In this document: positions 1-8,760 of the stretch, one piece after another
Numbering within the stretch: the first letter of the stretch is position 1
Layout: each line of letters starts with the position of its first letter
NCBI GenBank assembly: GCA_929200255.1
Contig: CAKMYZ010000003.1
Location: 124,001-188,000, forward strand
Direction: 5' to 3'
DNA: 64,000 nucleotides
Source: an uncultured Alphaproteobacteria bacterium
GTDB taxonomy: Bacteria > Pseudomonadota > Alphaproteobacteria > Rhodobacterales > Rhodobacteraceae
Program-made: the position numbers and the translations under genes
The notes under the pieces: model-generated
The model's database searches: none
The model's input: only the letters and a program-made list of their open reading frames with translations
What the model was told of the DNA's origin: nothing

Positions 1-74
1 AGTCATTTTGTCAAAGTGTCACAGTATCACCCGCCAATACGGATGAAAAATTCTGCATTTGACGAGAGGATTTG

Positions 75-173
75 TTACCCGAAAAGCAAGAAAATCAAAC
101 CAAAGCTGCCCGCAGCCAGCATCATTGTTACTTCCGCGCCTAAACTACCAAAAATACGCATATTCATTACCAT
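75..173 (-). CDS. Candidate small membrane protein, 32 residues
   Basis: A short reading frame downstream of and co-directional with the Crp-family gene, 75 bases after its stop. It begins MVMNMRIFGSLG and ends in a hydrophobic stretch (about residues 16-32, ending FGLIFLLFG), long enough for one membrane helix. An AGGTGG Shine-Dalgarno-like sequence (complement of 181-186) lies 7 bases before the first ATG. Two more in-frame ATGs at 167 and 161 are alternative starts. I do not recognise the peptide and claim no function. The region is more AT-rich than its neighbours, so the hydrophobicity could be chance. No other convincing gene is seen in bases 1-248. Confidence 0.33.
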   Translation of the reverse strand: MVMNMRIFGSLGAEVTMMLAAGSFGLIFLLFG

Positions 174-248
174 TAGCCTACCACCTATCGGCAAGATACC
201 GCTCAGGCGGCCAAAAGTCTAGGTAAAAGCAGTTCAAATTGGGTGGAT

Positions 249-929
249 CTAGTCGGGCTCTCGGCTGAGCTCTTCGGGGTTAAGGATCTCGATTCTCTGC
301 CGCGCCGATTTGATCACACCGCGTTTGGCAAGCTTGCTGATGGAGCGGCTGACCATTTCGCGATTAGCCCCAACTGAGGCTGCGATCTCGGCATGGGTGG
401 GGGCGTCTTCGATCACCGATCCCAGACCCAGCTTGCCGTGTTCAGCTGCCAGACGCAGCAGGTAGGCGCCCACGCGTTCTTCCACTGACAGCGTTGTCAT
501 TTCCATGTTGCGGAGTGTCAGTACCCGGATCCGATCAACAAGACTTGCCGTGACCCGTTGCCGGACCTGTGGAACGGTGTTGAACAGGTCCAGAAAACTT
601 TGTCGTTTCAAGGTCAGTAGTCGCGCATCGGATTTTGCCACAACGGCCAGCGACCGGGTCGTGCCGTCAAAGGCAGCCAATTCGCCAAAATAGGCGCCAA
701 TGGGGAAGCGCGAGTAGACAATCTCGCGGCCTTGGTCCGTCCAGAGCACCGCCAGCAATGACCCCGAAAGCAAAAAGTACAGATCGTAGGACTCATCTTC
801 CTGATCAAAGATCGTTTGCCAGGGGGCGAGTTTCTGTTCGCTTGCGTCGAGCTGGACATTGGAAAGGTCCGATGCAGTAAGGCCCGCAAAAAGCGGCAGA
901 TTATATGAAAGAAGCTTTTCCGGTGTCAT
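249..929 (-). CDS. Crp/Fnr-family transcriptional regulator
   Basis: A 226-residue DNA-binding regulator. An N-terminal cyclic-nucleotide-binding beta-roll spans about residues 10-125 and includes the phosphate-binding cassette FGEL (81-84) followed by TRS (91-93). The Glu and the Arg-Ser correspond to the ribose- and phosphate-contacting residues of true cNMP-binding members, and no Fnr-type N-terminal cysteine cluster is seen. A winged helix-turn-helix (about 178-205, THAEIAASVGANREMVSR) follows. Its start codon overlaps the stop of the nucleotide cyclase gene upstream (ATGA at 926-929), so the two are probably translationally coupled. Inference: it senses the cyclase product. Its targets cannot be read from the window. 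Confidence 0.9.
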   Translation of the reverse strand: MTPEKLLSYNLPLFAGLTASDLSNVQLDASEQKLAPWQTIFDQEDESYDLYFLLSGSLLAVLWTDQGREIVYSRFPIGAYFGELAAFDGTTRSLAVVAKSDARLLTLKRQSFLDLFNTVPQVRQRVTASLVDRIRVLTLRNMEMTTLSVEERVGAYLLRLAAEHGKLGLGSVIEDAPTHAEIAASVGANREMVSRSISKLAKRGVIKSARQRIEILNPEELSREPD

Positions 930-3922
930 TGTTTCACCAGGATGTCGCGTGCTTTTAGAATTTCAGGCGGTGCCGCCCGAGGGTCAAACTGATCGGTGAC
1001 AGCGGTCAATGCTGTGTGATCCATCAACCCCGCATCGATCTGATCAAGCCGGACCCGCAGCAACCAGAGCTTTGCGTTTTGCCGTGTCGCCACATCTGCT
1101 GCTTCCTCTAGGTAGCGTGCGCAGTCTTTGGTCCGCCCAATCAGGCGGCAGATGCTGGCGTGAATGCGCAGCACCTCCGCGTACCAGCAAAGCAGGCGGC
1201 TTTCTTCATTCTCGCGGGTGGCTTGAAGTGATGCCTGATAGGCTTCGTCCAGCTTATCGTGTTTGGCCAGGGCCAGGGCGTAATGTGCCCGGAAGTATGG
1301 CACCCCGATGTTGGCACCGATCATTTCATGTGTGCCGATGACTTGCGCGAACCCGGCAAGGCCTTCGTCACTGTCGGTTTGGCTGGGGTCCATGACGTTC
1401 AGCCATGCAGCCCCCGTGACTTGCCAGAAGGCAGCAGTCTGACTTGTTGCCGCTTCCAAACCGGTCAGCACCCGCGCCACAGCTGCGTCGACCTCTCCGG
1501 CGTAATAGAGTGGAACTGCCCCCCAGATTTGCGCCCATGGCTGCATGACAGGGATGTTCAGCAGGTTTTGATGCGCGTCTGTTTCGGCGATCAGGTCATG
1601 GATCAGATGCGTATCGCCTGCAATGGATCGCCCGGCACTTTCGAACATCTGTGCCGCAGCAAATGTATCGGCCCCGTAGGTCGCGATCATCGCCCTATGC
1701 TGCGCCACGTCGTAAATGTCGCGGAGGGCCGCAAATTCACCAAACTGCTTGTCAAAATCACCTGCGTAGAAATGCAGGGATGCATCGACATTGTGCGCGG
1801 CAAGGCGCAATTCATTGTTGCTTCCTTCGGCGGGGACTTCTCTTGCGGCTTTGCGCAGCAGGGCACTGAATTCATCGGCTCCCACCTTGTCGCCCGATAA
1901 GATTGCGTGGGTGAAACTGCCATAGAACGCCGGGCCGTTCGCCACGGAGTAGTCGTTTTGTTTCGCTGCCAGTTTGCGGACCTCGTCAAAGGCATCGCGT
2001 ACCGACGGTGCGGTAAAGCCAAGCGTTTGCATGCGGATCGAACCAAGAGCGGTATGGCAGGCGATCTCAAGCGCGCGTACGTCGACGTCTTCGGGCGCCT
2101 CTGCGCACAGTGTGATGGCTGCAAGGATATGCGCCTCTGCATCTTCCATAGCGCCCTGAAACAACGCCCATTGGCTAACGGTAAGGTAATTCTGGATTGC
2201 CGGAATATGCTGCTGGGCCAGTCGCAAATGGTCTGTCAGAAGCGCCGGGTTCCTGTGTATTGCGTCCGCGTGATGTTCTTGCAAATGTGTGGCCAACTCA
2301 CTGTGATAGTCGATCCGGGTGCGGCGCAGCATCCCCTGATATGCAGCTTGGTGCAAAAGCGCATGTGCAAAGCACCATGTCGTAGCATCGTCTTTTTGCA
2401 GCACGCCCTGCGCGCGGGCTTTTTCCAAATGCGGCTCAAGCGGGCCCGCATCACCGGCGATGGCACCGAGCATATCGGTATCAAACTTGTGTCCAATGAC
2501 GGCAGCACATTGCAGAACAGGTTTTGATGGGCCTGTCGCGTCGATCTGGTCCGCCAACAAATCCATCAAAGAGCCCGGAATGGTCGAGGGTTCGTCTTGT
2601 GCCGTTGGTTTGCGTTTTGAGAGCTGTTCCAGAAACAGCGGAACACCTGCGGCTTTGGCAATCAATGTGGCACGCTGTTCTGGGTCGGTGGCATCATCCG
2701 ACAGCGCATCAAGCATCGCGTGCGCCTCTGTGTTGTCCAGCCTGTCCAGTGGGATCATTGTGATTTGCAGGGCCCCGAGGTAGTTGCCGATCTTTGTGTC
2801 CTCACGACTGGTCATGAGGATTTGATAGGCCTTGACGGCATCGCTTTTCAGGATATGCACCAGCACGCCAAAACTTGCGTTATCAAGCCAGTGCAGGTCT
2901 TCGAAAACCATCAGGCCCGCGGGCAGAACCGACTGGATTGCTTGCCACAGGCTGTCCTCGATCAGTGCCTTCAGCGCGACATTGGATTTTTCGGTCAGCA
3001 GCCGCTGACCTTCGGGCAGGCCAAGTGCGAGCGCAAGCGCTTGCATCGCGTCCTTTGACAAAGACCCAAAACGGGCCTCAAGGTCGCTGTACTCAGGCAG
3101 GGCTGTGCCAGTTTGCTGCATGAGCCATTGGGTGAATGGTTGATAGCTGGCCCGGATATGCACACCATCAGCGGCGAATTGTACCTGCGCCTTTGCGCCG
3201 CGCGCTATGTATCGTGCAAGCGCAGATTTCCCGATACCGGCCTGTCCGATCACCAGACAGGGTTCGTCGCTGGCGGCGATTCGGTCCAATTCGGCCTGGC
3301 GCCCGACAAAGATCCCCGGTTGATCATGGTCTGCTGCGGCCTGAGCGGCCAGTGGCCGAAAGAGTGTCTGTGCTTCGGCAAAACCTTTGAGCATCTCGCC
3401 GGGGTACTCTTTCAATGCTAAGCCACCACGCAGCAAATTTCGGGTGCTTTCCGAGATCATTACGGTGCCGGGTGTTGCTTTCTCTTGGATGCGCTGGGCG
3501 AGGGTCGTCACCATTCCCGTCGCGCGCGGCAGGTTATCCCTGCCGACTTCTGCGCGCACGGCAACTTCGCCGGTGGCCACGCCAATCCGCAGCATGATCG
3601 TGCTGTCTGGATTGGCGCTGGCGTCGATTTTGCCAATCGCGTCAAGGGCTGCGGCAACGGCTTTGGAGGCCGATAATTCGTCCGCGCGGGCAAGCCCAAA
3701 AAGGGCGACGACACCGTCGCCCAGATACTCTGTCACCTCGCCGTCATGATCTCGGATGACGGCATCGCATTGCGCATAAAAATCCTCCAGCCAAAGCTGG
3801 AGGTCTTCTGCATCCGCAGTGCTGGCCATGTCGCTGAAACCGACGACGTCCAAAAAGACAGCCGTAATCTGCTTGCGTTCGCCCCGGCCTTTATTGGCGG
3901 TGGCGCCTGCTGGGTTACTCAT
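926..3922 (-). CDS. Class III nucleotide cyclase with AAA ATPase and TPR-like region
   Basis: A 998-residue cytosolic signalling protein. Residues about 15-190 form a class III cyclase domain: metal-binding Asp25 (FLDVVGFS) and Asp69 (LGDGVVALFG), and transition-state Arg144 (LAQRIQ). The purine-selecting position is Glu65, and the usual transition-state Asn appears as Thr140, so nucleotide preference is uncertain. A P-loop ATPase follows (GQAGIGKS at 226-233; Walker B-like MVFEDLHW near 335). The rest is alpha-helical with TPR-like repeats, as in cyclase/LuxR-type multidomain sensors. It lies 28 bases after the flavoprotein gene and overlaps the Crp-type regulator by 4 bases. The input signal is unknown; AAA-TPR regions in this family are thought to sense ligands or partners. 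Confidence 0.88.
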   Translation of the reverse strand: MSNPAGATANKGRGERKQITAVFLDVVGFSDMASTADAEDLQLWLEDFYAQCDAVIRDHDGEVTEYLGDGVVALFGLARADELSASKAVAAALDAIGKIDASANPDSTIMLRIGVATGEVAVRAEVGRDNLPRATGMVTTLAQRIQEKATPGTVMISESTRNLLRGGLALKEYPGEMLKGFAEAQTLFRPLAAQAAADHDQPGIFVGRQAELDRIAASDEPCLVIGQAGIGKSALARYIARGAKAQVQFAADGVHIRASYQPFTQWLMQQTGTALPEYSDLEARFGSLSKDAMQALALALGLPEGQRLLTEKSNVALKALIEDSLWQAIQSVLPAGLMVFEDLHWLDNASFGVLVHILKSDAVKAYQILMTSREDTKIGNYLGALQITMIPLDRLDNTEAHAMLDALSDDATDPEQRATLIAKAAGVPLFLEQLSKRKPTAQDEPSTIPGSLMDLLADQIDATGPSKPVLQCAAVIGHKFDTDMLGAIAGDAGPLEPHLEKARAQGVLQKDDATTWCFAHALLHQAAYQGMLRRTRIDYHSELATHLQEHHADAIHRNPALLTDHLRLAQQHIPAIQNYLTVSQWALFQGAMEDAEAHILAAITLCAEAPEDVDVRALEIACHTALGSIRMQTLGFTAPSVRDAFDEVRKLAAKQNDYSVANGPAFYGSFTHAILSGDKVGADEFSALLRKAAREVPAEGSNNELRLAAHNVDASLHFYAGDFDKQFGEFAALRDIYDVAQHRAMIATYGADTFAAAQMFESAGRSIAGDTHLIHDLIAETDAHQNLLNIPVMQPWAQIWGAVPLYYAGEVDAAVARVLTGLEAATSQTAAFWQVTGAAWLNVMDPSQTDSDEGLAGFAQVIGTHEMIGANIGVPYFRAHYALALAKHDKLDEAYQASLQATRENEESRLLCWYAEVLRIHASICRLIGRTKDCARYLEEAADVATRQNAKLWLLRVRLDQIDAGLMDHTALTAVTDQFDPRAAPPEILKARDILVKQ

Positions 3923-3950
3923 TCACTTTCCCCGTCTCTTCCGGCGGCCA

Positions 3951-6917
3951 CTATATGCGTGTTTTCGCAGCTTCCAAGCGCGCAATGCGCCCGCTGTCGA
4001 ATGGATTGGAAAGTGTCCAACTGGTCCAGATGCGGAAAGCGCCGGGCAATGCGTGCCCTTCGGCGGCCTCACGGTTGTTCAATCGCAACGGCTGCGCGAT
4101 CATCTTGCCCGCAGGCAAATTGGCCAGTGCGGCGTCCTCGACATCGATTTGCGCGTGAATGCCAGCGCCATGTGCTGCCGTCAGGCCAAAATCAAGATTG
4201 GAGAATTGCCATCTGCCGAACTTGTTCTTGGTCACGACAACTTGATTGGCCAGACGGTTCACCGCACCAAGCGTGGCGTAATCTGTCATCGGGCGCGCCA
4301 TGTCGCGCTGGGCATAGGTGCCGGACCAGATTGGCGATCCTGTCGGCGACTTCACCGAATAGTGCCGGTTGCCCATGGTCAGTTGGCCCATCCGCTTGTT
4401 GTAGCCATAGCCCCAGATACCGGCGAGTTGCGGCAGTTTGCTGTTGAGATAAAGGTTCGGCAGATAGGCGTAGGCCCCTTCATGACCTTCGACCTGCACA
4501 TAGTTGATGGCGACGATTGCCTCATTATAGGTGCGGAACCCAAACAGCTTTGGCATGATTGTGGGGCGCACGCCCATTTGCTGGTTGGCTAGGATCGAGA
4601 CAGGATGCTTTCCGTCTTTGGTGATCGCTTGCGGGTGCAAGGTCATGCCTTCCGGCAGGCATTTTTCAAGTTCACGGGCGTCGACCGCGTGGAAGCTGAA
4701 GAAGCCGTCCAGTTCACCTACTCCAAAGAATGGTGTGATCGGCCAGTTGGCATTTTGCGCGTAAGGGCTTTGCAGTTTGGCAGCGTCTGTCGGCCCGGCA
4801 TCTGGCGCGATATCGCCTTCGCCGACGATTTCTATATCGGCCCCAGTCAAACCGCGTGCGGCGGAAAGGCCAGAGATCGTTGCTGCTTCAACGCAACCTG
4901 CGTTGATCCCGCAGCGGGTCCAATCACCAGCGATATAGAGGTTTTCAAACCCGGTGCCATCGGCAGGCAGGCGGTATTGGACCGACCCCGGAACTGACAG
5001 CACGTAGCGTTCGGATCCGTAGAAATTCTCACGGAAGTATTGCGCCTTGAATTTTGCCGGTCCGGTTTTGGCACCCTGGGCGTGCAGCAGGGACATATCG
5101 AACTTGCCCGCCTTTTTCGCCCCGGGCCACATCTTGACCAGATCATTGTTGGCCCAATCCTTAACCTGATCCACAAAGGGTACGGTATCAACGCCTGCAT
5201 CATGCGCAGGGCTACAGAAATAGGCGATGGATTTGGGGCCGGGATCGGCCCAATCTTCGCGCCCGATCAGGTCGGACATGTCCGCCCAGGTATCAAGCGG
5301 CTCAACAAAACTGGTGATCACCGTTTTCAAATCGGCAGGGATATCGCCGATGTTGTGCTTGGCAACCAGGTCATTCCAACCCATCTCAGCCGGGGTCTTG
5401 TCGACCCAGAACTGGGCGGCGTGGGTGGCCACGGTGCCCACCTTTTCCATCATCATCTTCCAGCGGTTGCTGGCGGCGACAAGTTCTTTCGCCATGTATG
5501 GCAGGGATCCCAGTGAAGCACCGAGGATCACTTCGTCAAAGTCTTCGCCTCTCTGCAGCGCGTATTTGCGCCCCTTCGGTGCCTCTTTTTCGCATTCGAA
5601 ATCGACGCCGTCTTTTTCCAGCTTCTCGCCGTCGATCAGTTGGTCCCAATGCGGCTCTGACGGCCAACAGGGCAGGTCTTTGACAGTGACGAAAGGATGG
5701 TATTCATCATGCCCTTTTTTGAGCGCAGCTTGTTCAACCATATCGATGCGGTCGATATAGGTTTTGCTTTCATCCAGAGCCAAATGCGTTGCTGCGTTGA
5801 AGAATTTGAACTTCACGCCGCGGTGCTTGAGTATTTGATAGTAGGGCCCAAAGATTGTGTCGCCCATGCCCGCCATCATCTTGAAAAACAACGAACCTTT
5901 GTAGGTGAATGCCAGCCGGAGCAACCCGCGAATGGCGGTGCCTGCACCGACGCTGCGGTGGTCCGTGACACCCGCCGGATAGCCAAAGACATAGTCATAG
6001 CAGCCTCTGAAAACAGCGGAATAGACGGCCTCATGGCTGGCCCCATAGTGCAGCAGCCATTCGCTGATTTCCCAATCGTCAATCGCGTCAAACCCGTCGC
6101 GGAACAAGCCGTTGTCGATAGTGCCTTTAAAGAAGGCCATTGAGAGGCTGATCAGATACTTCAAACGCCGCGCCTCATCAGATAGCACGCCTTCAGGAAA
6201 GGCGTCTTCATCAAACCAGTTCTGGGCGTGTAGTGTCAGTGCGCCGAGGGTCTGGGTCTGGCTGTCGGTGTGGTCAAACGCGTTGTTGGAAAGTGACTTG
6301 GCGTAGTCGCGCAGATGATGCAGCGGTGAGGCTTTTTTCATGTCCAGCTTTGCTGTACGCATGGGACCTGCAAATTTCGGTGGCAACGTATGGGGGACGT
6401 CCTTGTCCAGTTCTTCGAGGATTTTCTCGATGAAGTTGGCGAGTGTCTCAACCGCCATCTGGAAATACGCAAACGGTGTTGGCAGCACACCGCCCGTGCC
6501 CGGTTTGTCGTCATTGGGTTCAAATTCAAGGAACCACGGATGGATTTCCTTCACCCCGTCCTTTTCGATCTCTTCTGCCAACAGAAAGCGGTTCAAGCCG
6601 GTAAAGGCCTTGTCCAATGTGCCCAAAGGCGCATCGGGGCTGCGCAGGCCGGTGGCGTTCAACTGATCATAGCAGTCGCGCATCAGCCGGAAGCCGTTTT
6701 CATAGAAGCCAGCCCAGATGTGCAGACCGTGTTCTTCGATCCGGCCGGCGTGCTTCATGTTGCGCCCGCTGGCGCCTTTGCCGCCTAGACGCCAGCCAAG
6801 CTGATAGAGGGTAATTTCATAGTTGTCCTGCCAATTCGGTTGTTGGGTGATGGCATAGGCTGCTGTAATCGCACCAACGCCGCCGCCAATGACGGCGATT
6901 TTCTTTTTTTCAGACAA
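3951..6917 (-). CDS. FAD-dependent oxidoreductase fused to acetoacetate decarboxylase-like domain
   Basis: A 988-residue protein beginning with TTG, preceded by GAGGGA. The N-terminus has a dinucleotide-binding motif (AVIGGGVGAITAAYA) and a GWRLGGKGASGRN segment typical of amine oxidase/phytoene desaturase-like flavoproteins. A FAD-closing motif (NLYIAGDWTRCGINAGCVEAA) lies near residue 680. From about residue 715 the sequence changes to a beta-rich domain with PNLYLNSK and AGIWGYGYNKRMG, which resembles the acetoacetate decarboxylase fold; Lys841 falls near the place of the Schiff-base lysine. The N-terminal half looks like a large desaturase- or dehydroxylase-type flavoprotein of unknown substrate. 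The fusion is unusual, and I cannot name a reaction. Its operon partners are an unknown 323-residue protein and the cyclase. Confidence 0.8.
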   Translation of the reverse strand: MSEKKKIAVIGGGVGAITAAYAITQQPNWQDNYEITLYQLGWRLGGKGASGRNMKHAGRIEEHGLHIWAGFYENGFRLMRDCYDQLNATGLRSPDAPLGTLDKAFTGLNRFLLAEEIEKDGVKEIHPWFLEFEPNDDKPGTGGVLPTPFAYFQMAVETLANFIEKILEELDKDVPHTLPPKFAGPMRTAKLDMKKASPLHHLRDYAKSLSNNAFDHTDSQTQTLGALTLHAQNWFDEDAFPEGVLSDEARRLKYLISLSMAFFKGTIDNGLFRDGFDAIDDWEISEWLLHYGASHEAVYSAVFRGCYDYVFGYPAGVTDHRSVGAGTAIRGLLRLAFTYKGSLFFKMMAGMGDTIFGPYYQILKHRGVKFKFFNAATHLALDESKTYIDRIDMVEQAALKKGHDEYHPFVTVKDLPCWPSEPHWDQLIDGEKLEKDGVDFECEKEAPKGRKYALQRGEDFDEVILGASLGSLPYMAKELVAASNRWKMMMEKVGTVATHAAQFWVDKTPAEMGWNDLVAKHNIGDIPADLKTVITSFVEPLDTWADMSDLIGREDWADPGPKSIAYFCSPAHDAGVDTVPFVDQVKDWANNDLVKMWPGAKKAGKFDMSLLHAQGAKTGPAKFKAQYFRENFYGSERYVLSVPGSVQYRLPADGTGFENLYIAGDWTRCGINAGCVEAATISGLSAARGLTGADIEIVGEGDIAPDAGPTDAAKLQSPYAQNANWPITPFFGVGELDGFFSFHAVDARELEKCLPEGMTLHPQAITKDGKHPVSILANQQMGVRPTIMPKLFGFRTYNEAIVAINYVQVEGHEGAYAYLPNLYLNSKLPQLAGIWGYGYNKRMGQLTMGNRHYSVKSPTGSPIWSGTYAQRDMARPMTDYATLGAVNRLANQVVVTKNKFGRWQFSNLDFGLTAAHGAGIHAQIDVEDAALANLPAGKMIAQPLRLNNREAAEGHALPGAFRIWTSWTLSNPFDSGRIARLEAAKTRI

Positions 6918-7041
6918 ATCCGTTCCCTCGATCGCTTCTGCAATAATTGAATCGCTGTACTCGCGCAGACCTTGAGTACAAAAGTTGTCAAAAATTGTTC
7001 ACGAATACGGCTGTGATAAGGAACTGAAAAGATTGCCGGAA

Positions 7042-8013
7042 TCAAATTGGGTAGAGTGGGCAAATCCAGGGGGCCGCAACGCTAATTGACAACAGTGGCA
7101 CATCCTTGCCCTGTGCTTGTAAGCTGATATCCCCGTGATGCATCTGCCCCTTTGGCGCGGGCCAAAGCATGTCTGCCAATCCCCGATAGGCTGTGACGTG
7201 ATCGCAGGGATAGTCACGCACGATCGCCCCGATGACGCTGTCGCTTGCAAAGAGATTCTTCGAGGACAGTTGCAGGGACAAAAGCGGCGCTGCGCCGTCA
7301 GCCTGCATTGTGAAGCTAAAACCAAACTTGCCCAGTACGGCCGCACCTGCATCAAGCATTTGTGTGATGGTTTTTAGGAGCGGTTCTGCGGGAACCTGTG
7401 CGACCGCGGCCAGTTTTGGCACAATCACTTGCGGATCAAGCGAGGTTTCACAGAACAGGGCAATCTGGCGTGTCTCGGCGTCGAATGACAGCATATGGAT
7501 CGCAGCATCCGCGCCGAGTTCGTTCAGGCAAGCGGTGACCTTTGGCGATGAGACAAGCTCTGCCAGATCTGCGGCAGTTCCGGGGAATTCTGCGTATAGC
7601 GTGGCAGAGTGGCGTGTGGCGCTTTTGTTCAGGCCAAGCCATGCGCCAAACTGCAATTCCGCATCCCCCTGTGCCGCGCCGATTACCTCGCGCAGGCCCG
7701 CAGGTGGCGGTCTGTGGTCGAGTGTTTTGATGATATTGCAAACCTTGGCAACACGTCCGCGTGGATCACTTGCCGGATCGTCGACTTCCGTACGCAATGA
7801 CAGGCATTTGCCATGCGCCTTGAAGATCATTTCAACTGGTGAGCCGGTGTCTGTCATGGTGCTGTTGCGCCATTGGGCCCAGCCCCCCGGGTGCATGACG
7901 CCAATATCATGGAGCGTTCTTTCCATCGCCTCGCCGATATGGCCTTGCTTGCGCAAGTACCAGCACCAGTCCAGGTCACTGCGGGACGGGATGACTGTTT
8001 CGAACTTCGACAT
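7042..8013 (-). CDS. Unrecognised 323-residue protein, possible ABBA-prenyltransferase-like fold
   Basis: It starts at ATG with a GAGGCGAG ribosome site. There is no signal peptide or membrane segment, so it is probably cytosolic. I do not recognise the family with confidence. The sequence alternates beta strands and paired helices. One segment, MTDTGSPVEMIF followed by SLRTEVDDP (about residues 53-80), is reminiscent of the TDDxSPxE and Y/R-rich strands of ABBA-type (DMATS-like) aromatic prenyltransferases, and later strands (ATLYAEFP, ISLQAQGK) would fit a repeated beta-beta-alpha-alpha barrel. That is a fold guess only. The gene sits 124 bases upstream of the flavoprotein fusion on the same strand, which suggests a joint pathway. 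Confidence 0.6.
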   Translation of the reverse strand: MSKFETVIPSRSDLDWCWYLRKQGHIGEAMERTLHDIGVMHPGGWAQWRNSTMTDTGSPVEMIFKAHGKCLSLRTEVDDPASDPRGRVAKVCNIIKTLDHRPPPAGLREVIGAAQGDAELQFGAWLGLNKSATRHSATLYAEFPGTAADLAELVSSPKVTACLNELGADAAIHMLSFDAETRQIALFCETSLDPQVIVPKLAAVAQVPAEPLLKTITQMLDAGAAVLGKFGFSFTMQADGAAPLLSLQLSSKNLFASDSVIGAIVRDYPCDHVTAYRGLADMLWPAPKGQMHHGDISLQAQGKDVPLLSISVAAPWICPLYPI

Positions 8014-8123
8014 TGGCTCGCCTCGGGAGAAGATTTGGTGTTTAGGGACCGGTGACTACATAGCTGCGCGGGCTCTCGCGCAATGTGCGTTTGAACACAG
8101 ACACTGCAAATTTTCGGATTTTG

Positions 8124-8657
8124 TTAACCGCGGGCGGGAAACGCGCCCTGAGCCGCAATGATATAGTTGATGCACAGCGTGGGTTGCATGTTTTCATGCG
8201 GCGCACTGCCGCCGGTCAGCCCAACAGTTTTGCTGTTGAGCGGCGTTGTTGGTTCGCTCTTTTGCAGATGTGTGCCGCTGGCGGCGTTTACATAGATGTT
8301 TGCTTTTCCCAGGGCCGTGCGCTCTGGCTCACTGCTGTTGGGTTCTGCTTCGGACACCAGAAGTTCATGTCGGTGCTCGGGAAGTTGTTTTGCGCAAAGC
8401 GCCACGCTTTCGGCCCCGACTTTCTGGCCCAAATCACGCGGCGACAGATCAGGCGCATGCCCTGCGTGCATTGGTACGCGTCCGCGCAGATCCGGTAGAC
8501 AGAACGTCGTGCGTCCATCACCCCCATAGGTTGTTCCCAATATCGCATAAAGCGCTTCGTAGTCAGCAATAGCCAGAGCCTGCCCATCGCAAAAGGCCCA
8601 GCCCCGAGGGGCAAAATTTCCGCCGAACATGATGATCTGACCGACCAACGGTTCCAT
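8124..8657 (-). CDS. Phage tail collar domain protein (microcystin-dependent-protein type)
   Basis: A 177-residue protein opening with VGQIIMFGGNFAPRGWAFCDGQ and continuing with YEALYAILGTTYGGDG and LPDLRGRVPMHAG, the diagnostic pattern of the tail collar family (PF07484). It ends with the family's C-terminal NMQPTLCINYIIA motif. Such proteins occur in phage tail fibres and also as free-standing bacterial genes of unclear role ('microcystin-dependent protein'). No other phage gene is nearby, so this is not evidence for a prophage. It is the first gene of the minus-strand block that runs to the Crp-family gene, 110 bases upstream of the 323-residue unknown. Confidence 0.88.
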   Translation of the reverse strand: MEPLVGQIIMFGGNFAPRGWAFCDGQALAIADYEALYAILGTTYGGDGRTTFCLPDLRGRVPMHAGHAPDLSPRDLGQKVGAESVALCAKQLPEHRHELLVSEAEPNSSEPERTALGKANIYVNAASGTHLQKSEPTTPLNSKTVGLTGGSAPHENMQPTLCINYIIAAQGAFPARG

Positions 8658-8760
8658 ATCCTGAGCGCCTTTGACTGACTGAGTAGTCTTTCACCGTCTC
8701 GTACTTCCCAAGGTTAAGTCAGTGCCATAACGCACAGACAACGGTTTTTGGGGGGTCCGT

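Noticed and set aside
16-222. Plus-strand 68-residue frame at the window start
   Set aside because: Low-complexity, Lys/Ile/Pro-rich, no ribosome site and opposite the candidate membrane peptide; no family resemblance.
4605-4997. Long frames antisense to the flavoprotein, ligase, kinase and FtsK genes (for example 9662-10291, 13015-13767, 44316-45095)
   Set aside because: They lie wholly within genes with clear family motifs on the other strand; high GC at third positions makes such shadows frequent.
8124-8657. Prophage remnant suggested by the tail-collar gene
   Set aside because: No integrase, capsid, terminase, attachment site or other tail gene nearby. Free-standing collar-domain genes are common in bacteria.
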